Source of the DNA: Treponema sp.
Lineage (GTDB): Bacteria; Spirochaetota; Spirochaetia; Treponematales; Treponemataceae
DNA length: 64,000 nt
Direction of reading: 5' to 3'
NCBI GenBank assembly: GCA_017940255.1
Contig: JAGAZB010000004.1
Location: 1 to 64,000, forward strand
Part shown: piece by piece, positions 1-7,772 of the stretch
Layout of the letters: every line of letters starts with the position of its first letter
Numbering within the stretch: the first letter of the stretch is position 1
Translations under genes and position numbers: made by a program
The notes under the pieces: generated by a model
The model's database searches: none
What the model saw: the letters and a program-made list of their open reading frames with translations, nothing else
What the model was told of the DNA's origin: nothing

Positions 1-531
1 AGTAAATCAGAATTAACGCCCTATTTCACAACAAATCTTTTGGAAAATGGAGTAGGTGTCATAATAGATGAATCAGTAGACAGCTCTAATTATTTGGCTA
101 TTAATATAGACGATTATTATCACCACATTGGAGTTTATCCAACTCCAGAAATAGCAGATTTATTAATTGTTGGAAAGGAAGCAGAACAGGACTATTTTCA
201 TTTATTTATTGTAGAAATGAAGAATATAAAAAAAGCCGCATATTTTGATATAGACAATATACATGGTAAGTTCGAAACCGCAATAAATGATTTTATGAAA
301 ATAAGATATTCAGATCCTTTCCTGAATATAAAATATAATATTGTTGAATTTAGACTTTTCTTCATTCATGACGCATATCATCTAAAAGAAAAAGGGTTTT
401 CTGATTTAGAAATCAAATCTTTTTTATCAGGAACCAAAATGGAACTTCTTCAATCTATGGCACCCTTTGAATTTCGTGGAAAATACTATCTTATTGAGTA
501 TGAACTTCCAAACCCCTTATTATCTTGGTAA
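1..531 (+). CDS. 5'-truncated hypothetical protein, possible PD-(D/E)XK nuclease fold
   Basis: The frame is open from base 1, so the gene starts outside the window; the first internal start-like codon is a TTG at 40, which I do not trust. The visible 176 codons end in TAA. The segment ADLLIVG (Asp codon at 157) followed about 18 residues later by FIVEMK (Glu at 214, Lys at 220) in two predicted beta strands resembles the D...ExK core of PD-(D/E)XK nucleases; this is a pattern match only. I do not recognise the family. It sits at the edge of a restriction/defence island (STAND NTPase, DUF262 protein, hsdR downstream), which fits a nuclease role, but an unrelated function is equally possible. 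Confidence 0.5.
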   Translation, partial: SKSELTPYFTTNLLENGVGVIIDESVDSSNYLAINIDDYYHHIGVYPTPEIADLLIVGKEAEQDYFHLFIVEMKNIKKAAYFDIDNIHGKFETAINDFMKIRYSDPFLNIKYNIVEFRLFFIHDAYHLKEKGFSDLEIKSFLSGTKMELLQSMAPFEFRGKYYLIEYELPNPLLSW

Positions 532-542
532 AACATAGCCTT

Positions 543-626
543 GCGTTGCGGGCGGCGCTTGAGCCCGCAGAAAGGGTAGCGAAAAACGCCGCAGACGGTC
601 GGAGCGAGGGGAAGGCTTTCCCCTCC
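543..626 (+). repeat. GC-rich dispersed repeat, family I copy 1
   Basis: A GC-rich block in AT-rich surroundings, beginning GCGTTGCGGG and ending in the palindrome GGGGAAGGCTTTCCCC. The same start and end motifs recur at 13179-13257 (same orientation) and, inverted, at 14334-14415. It fills most of the gap between the truncated first gene and the rhuM remnant. Confidence 0.75.
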
Positions 627-653
627 TACTTATAAAAAAATGGAGGTACAACA

Positions 654-860
654 ATGACAGCAGACAATAATAGTGAAATCGTGATTTTTAAGACTGCGGA
701 CGAAAAGATTTCTGTTGATGTTCGTTTTGAAGGCGAAACAGTCTGGCTTACTCAGGCTCAACTGGTGGATTTGTATGGTTCGAGTAAGGCAAATGTAAGT
801 GAACATATAAAGCATTTTTCTGGAGAAGAAGAACTTATTGCAGTATTTTCACAAATCTAA
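654..860 (+). pseudogene. RhuM-family protein, N-terminal remnant
   Basis: The 68 codons encode the start of a RhuM ('virulence protein') family member: residues 8-55 carry the strand-rich beginning and VWLTQAQLVDLYGSSKANVS, which matches the family's WLTQ...L...xxxNVSxHI helix-turn-helix opening. Family members run to about 300 residues, but here the frame stops after HFSGEEEL plus a few unrelated residues, so this is a 5' fragment. It has a good ribosome site (ATGGAGG, 640-646). rhuM genes are often found between hsdS and hsdR in type I restriction loci, consistent with the hsdS scrap that follows and hsdR at 7773. Confidence 0.8.
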
Positions 861-937
861 AAAACAGATATTTTGAAATTTCACTGCCATCAACAGAGAC
901 ATTACCAAAGTTGATGAATGGGGAAATTGAGGTATAA
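860..937 (+). pseudogene. Possible hsdS 3'-end remnant
   Basis: In the frame ending with TAA at 935-937, the last 25 codons read ...STETLPKLMNGEIEV. Type I specificity subunits typically end in a helix of the form LLPKLMSGEI.V, so this looks like the last piece of an hsdS gene fused by deletion to the rhuM fragment. It has no start codon of its own. The match is short, so it is suggestive rather than firm. Confidence 0.5.
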
Positions 938-957
938 TGGATAAAAAGGAGAAATAG

Positions 958-3627
958 ATGTTACCGAATTTTATAGAAGAAGAAAGAAAAAGTTATAGAA
1001 TGACTCCAGATTCTTTTCATAAGGCACACAAAATAATCCATTATTCAATTACACTTATGAAATATATTGCTATTAATTCATACTTTAAGTTAATTAATAT
1101 TGATTCTCCAAAGTTAAAAAAAATACAAAACCTTCTTTGTGAGAATTTTTTGCGACCAACAGAAGGAAAGTGGCTTAATTTTTTTGAACAAATAATACTT
1201 GCTGATCCAGAAGTGAAAAGTGTTATAACGAAAGGGCTATCTGAAGAAAGTGATACACTCTTAAATGAATTAAGTTTTACTTTTATTTCAAAAGAATTTC
1301 GCAAAACAAAGAATTCCATTCAAGATTTTTTCTACCGTATTATTAAAATAAAGAATACTAGTATTTCTCATGGGCTTTTATCAGAAGATAATGCTGATTT
1401 TTTTGTTGAAAAAATTGAGCCAATATTAAATGAAGTTATACAAAAAACTGAATCTTTTTTATCATTAAATCTCTTTCTGATAAATTCAACAGCTTCTGAC
1501 TCATATGAAATCATTCCATATGAAAATATTGATTTCAAAGAAAATGATTATAATCTTGATAACGTTGATAATGATGGTTTATATATCTGTATCGATAAAA
1601 AATTGTATTATGCTTGGCCTTTTATTACTTGTAGAGATGGGACTATTCTTATTTATGATAGTTTTGATAATAAGACACATAAGGTAAATTTTGTCCGAGG
1701 TTCAAACAGACCTTATATTTATACAGATAGTAATACTCTCCCAGAATTATTTGGCATAGATTATAACTATTTAAATTCTAAACCATTAGATATACATGTA
1801 AAATGTACCAATGGAGTTTCACATAATCTTCCAAATGCAGATTACGACAAATTTATTGGACGCGAAAAAGAACGTAATGAACTAAAAACTGCTCTAGAGC
1901 ATAAGAGACATTTTATAACTGCATTAGATGGAATAGGAGGAGTTGGAAAAACTGCAATAGCTCTACACTGTTGTGAAGAATTACTAGTTGCTAATCAACA
2001 AGAACCTTTTGAATATATTATTTGGTTATCAGCTAAAAATACTCGTTTACAAAACGGTAAAATAATTCAGTTAGAACAATCTTTTGAACATTTAGGGCAG
2101 TTACTTGACACTATTCTTATAGTATTAGGCTTTAATGAATATATTCAAAAGAATGAACTTAAAGAAAAAACAAATATTGTTTATGAACTATTGGAACAAA
2201 CAAAAGCTTTATTAGTATTAGATAATTTGGAAACAATTAAGACCGATAATTTGGAGCCGATTTGGGATTTCATAAATAACATTCCAGAGCCATCAAAAGT
2301 TTTATTAACTAGTAGAGAATTTCCTCAGAGTGTACCACAAACTATACGTATTGAGAATCTATCAGAAAAAGATTCTTATTCTCTGATAGATCAATTTGCA
2401 TCGGAAATTAATATTAGCCAAACATATTTACAAGGAATAAGGACTGAAGTCTATAACTTATCATCAGGACTTCCTATTGTAATTAAGAGTATCTTGGGGC
2501 AAATAAAACTTGATAAAAATATTAATATTATAAAAAAAGAAATCCAAAATAATAGCAATAATATTTCAAAATTTTGTTTTGAACAACAGTTGCGAATACT
2601 CGATAAAGATCAAAAAATTGTTATTCTCGCAATTTGTTTATCGACAGAAATTCTTAACCATGATGCTTTACAATTAGTAACAAGTGATTTGATTTCAAAT
2701 AATCTTAATGAAATTGTTCAGAATTTAAGAAATTTTTCAATAATAAAAATTACTAATACTGAAGAACGGACTGAATATACCATTTTGCCAATTATAAAGA
2801 ATTATGCCTTAGGATATTTTAAGGAAAGCGAATTGGTTAATGAAGTTCAAAAGAAGCTTAATGAATATTATGAATTAAAAGATGTTGAAAATTATGCTTT
2901 ACTTCCTATTGAAGCTGAATATATTTCATGTGACTCTCTGATACCTAGGAAAATGATTGACAAAGCTATGAGTTATGCAAATTCAGGTGAAGCAGAGCAA
3001 GCTATTCTTCTTTTTAAAAAGGCAACAACAGAGTATTCATTAGAGCCATATACTTGGTATATGTATTCTCAGTATTTGGCTCAAACAGAAGGAGCGTATA
3101 AAGATGCAATTAATTGCTTAAAAAAAGCGGCTACACTAACTTCAAACTATTTATATTATAAAAAGATGGGAGATTATTATTTAAAACTTGGAGAACAGTT
3201 AGAATCAATTAGAAGTTATAAAGAAGCCCATAAAATTGCAAATGAAGAGAAAAACAAATCAGAAATGATATATTTATTAGCTAATGCTGAATTCAAATAT
3301 ATAAAAGCTCTCAGGAAAAGAATTAAAAATGCAAGTGTAAACTATGAATCAGATGTAAAAGATAATCTAATTGCAGAAAGAAATTCGATGTATAACGATA
3401 TTATTAACAATTTAAATAAATATATATCTACGCAACCTAAAATATATGACGCAAAAAAAGAAAAAATATATAGAACGATGGCTGAAGCATATTTTGGACT
3501 TAAGCAATATGATGATGCTATCAATTATATTAATATGACATGTGAAATATCTAATAATGATCCATATCATACCGAATTTAGAAGGGTTATTTTTGAAACA
3601 ATGACTAGACGAGGAATTCATGATTAA
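958..3627 (+). CDS. STAND/NB-ARC NTPase with TPR repeats, putative defence sensor
   Basis: 889 aa with an AAGGAGAA ribosome site just upstream. Domain order: residues 1-160 helical, containing KNTSISHG (132-139) that resembles the short N-x(4)-H core of HEPN-like domains; a variable middle; an NB-ARC/STAND ATPase from about 295, with Walker A GIGGVGKT (325-332), Walker B LLVLD (418-422) and the sensor LLTSRE; a winged-helix-like stretch; then TPR repeats from about 670 to the end (AEQAILLFKKA, YKDAINCLKKAA, LESIRSYKEAH, YDDAINYIN). STAND proteins are ligand-triggered oligomerising switches, and many bacterial ones are antiphage. No known effector is evident apart from the possible HEPN-like N terminus. 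The neighbours are restriction and DUF262 genes, which supports a defence role by inference. Confidence 0.85.
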   Translation: MLPNFIEEERKSYRMTPDSFHKAHKIIHYSITLMKYIAINSYFKLINIDSPKLKKIQNLLCENFLRPTEGKWLNFFEQIILADPEVKSVITKGLSEESDTLLNELSFTFISKEFRKTKNSIQDFFYRIIKIKNTSISHGLLSEDNADFFVEKIEPILNEVIQKTESFLSLNLFLINSTASDSYEIIPYENIDFKENDYNLDNVDNDGLYICIDKKLYYAWPFITCRDGTILIYDSFDNKTHKVNFVRGSNRPYIYTDSNTLPELFGIDYNYLNSKPLDIHVKCTNGVSHNLPNADYDKFIGREKERNELKTALEHKRHFITALDGIGGVGKTAIALHCCEELLVANQQEPFEYIIWLSAKNTRLQNGKIIQLEQSFEHLGQLLDTILIVLGFNEYIQKNELKEKTNIVYELLEQTKALLVLDNLETIKTDNLEPIWDFINNIPEPSKVLLTSREFPQSVPQTIRIENLSEKDSYSLIDQFASEINISQTYLQGIRTEVYNLSSGLPIVIKSILGQIKLDKNINIIKKEIQNNSNNISKFCFEQQLRILDKDQKIVILAICLSTEILNHDALQLVTSDLISNNLNEIVQNLRNFSIIKITNTEERTEYTILPIIKNYALGYFKESELVNEVQKKLNEYYELKDVENYALLPIEAEYISCDSLIPRKMIDKAMSYANSGEAEQAILLFKKATTEYSLEPYTWYMYSQYLAQTEGAYKDAINCLKKAATLTSNYLYYKKMGDYYLKLGEQLESIRSYKEAHKIANEEKNKSEMIYLLANAEFKYIKALRKRIKNASVNYESDVKDNLIAERNSMYNDIINNLNKYISTQPKIYDAKKEKIYRTMAEAYFGLKQYDDAINYINMTCEISNNDPYHTEFRRVIFETMTRRGIHD

Positions 3628-3786
3628 AACATATGTAGTTTAGCAATACTACTTTACTTTGTATGGGGTTATAAACAAATAGGTTTTTAGGATAAATGGG
3701 TATCCTTCTTAAGTATAGTTATATTTTTTCTCTTGCCGATTAACCTTGTCTTTTATTAAATTCCAAGTATAGAAAGGAGGTTTATC

Positions 3787-4980
3787 TTGAAAACAAGTTT
3801 ATTAAATGAATACATAAGTAAACGTATGACGGCTAATGATTTGCAGACTGAATTGAAGGCATTAATCTGCAAATACAATGAATTACGAAATACTTATCTT
3901 TTCATATATGCAGTTGATTTTGAAAAGATGGGTATTCCTGGTTTGGATCTATCTATTTCTTCTTCAGATTATCAGTTTATTCATGAAATACTTCGAAAAG
4001 CAGAATCTACAAGTGTTGATTTTTATATTGAAACACCAGGTGGATCTGGTACTGCAGCAGAAGATATTGTTTCTTTCTTACATAATAAATTTAATACTGT
4101 AAATTTTCTTATTGCCGGAGAAGCCAAGAGTGCCGGGACAATTATGGCTATGGCTGCAGATGAAATTTATATGACAGATAGTGGTAGTTTGGGTCCAATA
4201 GATGCTCAAATGAGAATCGGAAGATCTACGGTTTCTGCCTCTGATTATATTAACTGGATAAATGATAGGCGAACTGATGTCCAGAGAGGTATCCCTCTTA
4301 GCCCAGTTGATGCAACTATGATAGCTCAGATAACACCTGGTGAAATAGAAGGTGCTGTAAATGCCCTCAATTTTGCCATTGATAAACTAAAAGAATGGCT
4401 TCCTAAGTATAAATTTAGAAATTGGAAAACTACAGAAACTAGAAGCTGTCCTGTAACCGAGGACTATAAAATAAAAAGAGCCAATGAAATTGCTACAGCT
4501 ATGGCAAATCATAAATTATGGCGGGATCATGGAAAATCATTAAAAATAGCTGACTTGGAAAAGTTAGGGCTTAAAATCAACAAGGTAGAAGATGATGCTG
4601 AGTTGGAAGATATTGTTTACAGAATAAAAATTGTATTAATGCTTTTATTTAATAGTTCTAATCATTACAAAATCTATACAACAGCTGACGAAACATTGTT
4701 TAGAGACATAAGTGTTTCTGCTCCTAGGGCTCCTATGCAGATGAATCCAATGAGTTTACCTTTTCAGATTGCAGAAGTTAATTGCCCTAAATGTCTTAAA
4801 CGTAATAGAGTTTTTGCAAAATTTGCTCCTTTACCACCACAGCTTGAACATGATTTATTAGCTCAATGTAAACCATTCCCTGCCGATAATAAATTAAACT
4901 GCGAATGTGGATGTACAATAGATCTTATGGGATTAAGAAATCAGATTGAACATCAGTTCGGAAAGAAAATCATTGAATAA
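3787..4980 (+). CDS. SDH/ClpP-crotonase-type serine protease with zinc ribbon
   Basis: 397 aa starting at a TTG; the start is chosen because AAAGGAGG (3773-3780) sits 6 nt upstream. The core matches the serine dehydrogenase proteinase (SDH_sah) branch of the ClpP/crotonase fold: oxyanion-type ETPGGSG (82-88), then AGEAKSAGTIMAMAADEI with Ser115 as the likely nucleophile beside Lys114, followed by DSGSLGPIDAQ. No signal peptide or membrane helix is apparent, so it is probably cytoplasmic, unlike SppA. The C terminus adds a probable zinc ribbon: CPKC at 333-336 and a CECGC cluster at 372-376. It lies 159 bp behind the STAND gene and 44 bp before a small acidic ORF. Such proteases occur in defence islands; the substrate here is unknown. 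Confidence 0.85.
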   Translation: MKTSLLNEYISKRMTANDLQTELKALICKYNELRNTYLFIYAVDFEKMGIPGLDLSISSSDYQFIHEILRKAESTSVDFYIETPGGSGTAAEDIVSFLHNKFNTVNFLIAGEAKSAGTIMAMAADEIYMTDSGSLGPIDAQMRIGRSTVSASDYINWINDRRTDVQRGIPLSPVDATMIAQITPGEIEGAVNALNFAIDKLKEWLPKYKFRNWKTTETRSCPVTEDYKIKRANEIATAMANHKLWRDHGKSLKIADLEKLGLKINKVEDDAELEDIVYRIKIVLMLLFNSSNHYKIYTTADETLFRDISVSAPRAPMQMNPMSLPFQIAEVNCPKCLKRNRVFAKFAPLPPQLEHDLLAQCKPFPADNKLNCECGCTIDLMGLRNQIEHQFGKKIIE

Positions 4981-5024
4981 TCTGATGAGATAGAATAAAA
5001 TATAAATACGTTGGGGGATAAAGT

Positions 5025-5198
5025 ATGGATGATCAGTTGCCTTTAGACATAGACTTGTATTCTCAGTTTATTGAAACTGTAAAACAAGAAGTCGAGAATG
5101 CGGACTTAAATCTTTGTCCAGTCAGTGCAAGAGAACCTGATGCTTCAGAATTTATTACACAAGACGAACCTATGGTTCTGTTCAGTGTATCAAATTAA
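5025..5198 (+). CDS. Small acidic protein (57 aa), unknown
   Basis: ATG at 5025 follows a GGGGGAT ribosome site (5013-5019) and the frame runs 57 codons to TAA at 5196. The product starts MDDQLPLDIDLYSQF and is strongly acidic, with no membrane segment. It directly follows the SDH-type protease gene (44 bp) and precedes a Rho-independent terminator, so the two probably form one transcript. It could be a regulator, adaptor or substrate of the protease, but nothing in the sequence proves this. Confidence 0.6.
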   Translation: MDDQLPLDIDLYSQFIETVKQEVENADLNLCPVSAREPDASEFITQDEPMVLFSVSN

Positions 5199-5240
5199 TA
5201 AGTTAATCGAATTGTGGTGGTAGTCTTCGGACGACACTTA

Positions 5241-5270
5241 AAGGCTCCTGATGTGTCGGGAGCTTTATTT
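5241..5270 (+). terminator. Rho-independent terminator after protease/small ORF
   Basis: Stem GCTCC/GGAGC with loop tgatgtgtcg, extended by AAA/TTT pairs, followed by a T-rich tail TTTATTTATTTT. It closes the 3787-5198 transcription unit before the DUF262 gene. Confidence 0.7.
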
Positions 5271-5403
5271 ATTTTAAATGTTATAAGCCCACTATATCTT
5301 TTCTTCTTATAAATACAAGATTTTTATTACCGTTTGTATATATGTTGTATTGATCTTTTCACCTCTGAACAAATCCTTTATTATTAGATTAAGGAGTTCT
5401 TTT

Positions 5404-7293
5404 ATGGCTATGGAAAACGATTGGAAATTAGAGGAATTCTCTATCCAGAAAATGCACGAAATGATTGATATAGAAAAGATTATAGAAATTCCATCTTATC
5501 AAAGAGGTATTGTCTGGTCACAGTCTCAAATTAATGACTTACTTGATTCTATAAAAAGAGGTTTACCATTTGGGAGTATTCTGCTTTTTAAACGTCCTGA
5601 TGGGCATTATCTTATAATTGATGGACTGCAAAGGACGTCTTCCATATATAAATTTGTAAATGAACCTGGAAAATTTTTTGAAGAAAGTGATATCAATAAA
5701 AAAGATATACTTAATCTGATTACAAAATTTAATATTTCAGGCAATAAAGAAGAATTATATTCTGATATTTCTTCTGAACTTATTAATTGGGTAAAATCCA
5801 ATAAAACAATGAAGGAAGTAAAAGATTTACAATATGCTGAATTCGGTTATATTTTAAGTAATAAGTATTCTATTCTAAAGGGCAAAGAGTTTGAAATTGG
5901 AAAATTAGTCTCTCCTATGTTAAAAAATTTTAAGGACATCTGTGATAATATTTTATCAAAGAAAATACCAGCAATTGTCATGACCGGTACAGATGATAAT
6001 CTTCCGGATGTATTTGATAGAATTAATTCAAAAGGAACTACATTATCAAAATATGATATATACAGTGCATCTTGGGGAGACGAAAAATACTACATAGATG
6101 AATCATTGCCAAAAGAAATTCTTGAAGCTAATCGAGACCGTTATGATAATATGCTATATGGACAGCTTCAATTAGCAGATTATGATTCTGTTGATTTTAT
6201 CAAAACAAGAGAATTGAAGTTATTCGAATTAGCATTCGGTTTTGGGAAATACATTTCAAATACATGGCCTCAATTGTTTGGTGAAAGTTCAGATCCAAAG
6301 AAAATGTGCGGAATTGGTTTTAATTTGATAAATGCTTGTTTATGTAATCCAAATAATAAATTAAAAGCCATGAAGAGTATTTTCAATGACAAAATTGGGC
6401 AAGAAAATATTACTATTTTCATTTCAAAAATAATTGAATGTATTAATGAAGTTGATAAAACAATTGGTGCTATAAATAAGTTCAAGGGAAACAGTCAAAA
6501 AAATAACGCCTTTAAGCCTAAACATACAGATTTTCAGATACTTTCAATTATTCTAACAATTTTTATTAATAAATATGTAATATTTGAAAGAGATACATAT
6601 GGTGAAATTAAAAACTTTTTTTACACCTTTGATAAAGAGAATCCAGCATGGAAGAATCTAAAACCAGTATTTGATAAAAATGTAATTCGTATTTATTTAA
6701 TGGAAATTGTTAATGGCAGATGGTCTGGTACTGGAGATAAGAAATTAGACTTGATTATCGAAAATCCACAATATTATATGCGTGTAGTTTCTGAGAAAGA
6801 GTTTAGAGATACAATTGAATCCTGGTATAATGGATTAAATTCTGAAAGACTTGAATTATCACGTGTTTCAAATCCAAAAGAACCAGAACTAATTCTTATG
6901 GCTGCTATCTATATTCATACATTCTCAGCAAAACAAAATCTAGATGATTCTTTCTATGATATTGAACATTTAGCCACAAAAAAACTTATGAAGACAAAAC
7001 TAGAAAAATATAACGGGGATTTACGATTACCGATTAGTTCCTTTGGAAATCTTTGTTATTTACCTTCGATACTAAATAGACAAAAGAAAGAAAAGACTAT
7101 CTATCAAGATAAAAATTATCGAAACTGTGTAAGACTGGAAGAAGTTGAAGAGAAATATACATTCACTCAGGAAAAAGATCTGGCATTTTTAGACGAAGAC
7201 CTAACTGCTGATGCCTTTAAGAAGAAATATTTTGAATTCATAAATCTAAGGTTTACTCGAATGCTTGATAAATTAGTAGGTTTTTATTTCTAA
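5404..7293 (+). CDS. DUF262/DUF1524 protein (GmrSD-like)
   Basis: 629 aa from ATG 5404, chosen over the upstream in-frame start at 5350 because AAGGAG lies 8 nt before it. The N-terminal DUF262 (ParB/Srx-like) part carries IPSYQRGIVW and IDGLQRT (core 73-77), the nucleotide-binding DGxQR motif. The C-terminal part resembles the DUF1524 HNH-type nuclease region: YDIEHLATKK with His522, then FGNLCYLP (GNL at 548-550) and a following Asn (558). In GmrSD-type IV systems these two domains cleave modified DNA in an NTP-dependent way. The domain pair and the position in a defence island support a modification-dependent or phage-DNA nuclease. The HNH residues are less canonical than usual, so activity is not certain. 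Confidence 0.85.
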   Translation: MAMENDWKLEEFSIQKMHEMIDIEKIIEIPSYQRGIVWSQSQINDLLDSIKRGLPFGSILLFKRPDGHYLIIDGLQRTSSIYKFVNEPGKFFEESDINKKDILNLITKFNISGNKEELYSDISSELINWVKSNKTMKEVKDLQYAEFGYILSNKYSILKGKEFEIGKLVSPMLKNFKDICDNILSKKIPAIVMTGTDDNLPDVFDRINSKGTTLSKYDIYSASWGDEKYYIDESLPKEILEANRDRYDNMLYGQLQLADYDSVDFIKTRELKLFELAFGFGKYISNTWPQLFGESSDPKKMCGIGFNLINACLCNPNNKLKAMKSIFNDKIGQENITIFISKIIECINEVDKTIGAINKFKGNSQKNNAFKPKHTDFQILSIILTIFINKYVIFERDTYGEIKNFFYTFDKENPAWKNLKPVFDKNVIRIYLMEIVNGRWSGTGDKKLDLIIENPQYYMRVVSEKEFRDTIESWYNGLNSERLELSRVSNPKEPELILMAAIYIHTFSAKQNLDDSFYDIEHLATKKLMKTKLEKYNGDLRLPISSFGNLCYLPSILNRQKKEKTIYQDKNYRNCVRLEEVEEKYTFTQEKDLAFLDEDLTADAFKKKYFEFINLRFTRMLDKLVGFYF

Positions 7294-7309
7294 TCATTTA
7301 TAGTGAAGT

Positions 7310-7684
7310 ATGGAATCTAAAGAGATCTTCAATAATCACAAATGTTACTGCATAGCTCTCTTAAATCAAAAAGGTATTCAGGAAATGGAAGAATACCAGT
7401 TTGATGAATACACAGAAAATATGTTTGTAGAGACTCTCACATATAACGAAGCAGAGTCAATTTATATGGACATCTTTAATAAATTCAATGAAAAGTTTGA
7501 TTTGTTAATCGACTTTTTAGAAGAAGAAGATTTACCTGCCGAGAAATTATCTGAGGCTGAGAAGATAACTTCCGACTTCGTAAAAACTAATATTACAGAC
7601 GAACAAAAATGTGCTGCCGAGAATGTATTACGAGTTATTCAAAAAGCTATCGAATGTGGTACATATGTATGTTTTGAATTTTAA
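7310..7684 (+). CDS. Hypothetical acidic protein after DUF262 gene
   Basis: 124 aa, starting 17 bp after the DUF262 gene, so almost certainly co-transcribed. The ribosome site is weak (GTGAAG). The sequence is acidic and helix-rich (LLIDFLEEEDLPAEKLSEAEKI), with no signal, membrane segment or motif I recognise. Being the second gene of a nuclease pair it could be a partner or inhibitor of the DUF262 protein; this is inference from position only. Confidence 0.7.
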   Translation: MESKEIFNNHKCYCIALLNQKGIQEMEEYQFDEYTENMFVETLTYNEAESIYMDIFNKFNEKFDLLIDFLEEEDLPAEKLSEAEKITSDFVKTNITDEQKCAAENVLRVIQKAIECGTYVCFEF

Positions 7685-7772
7685 CAATTATGAAATGAAT
7701 AATGAATTATAATACGAAATTGTTAAGTTAGCATTTTAGATGTATAATTAGCTATTCAGGAGTTTTGATTAT

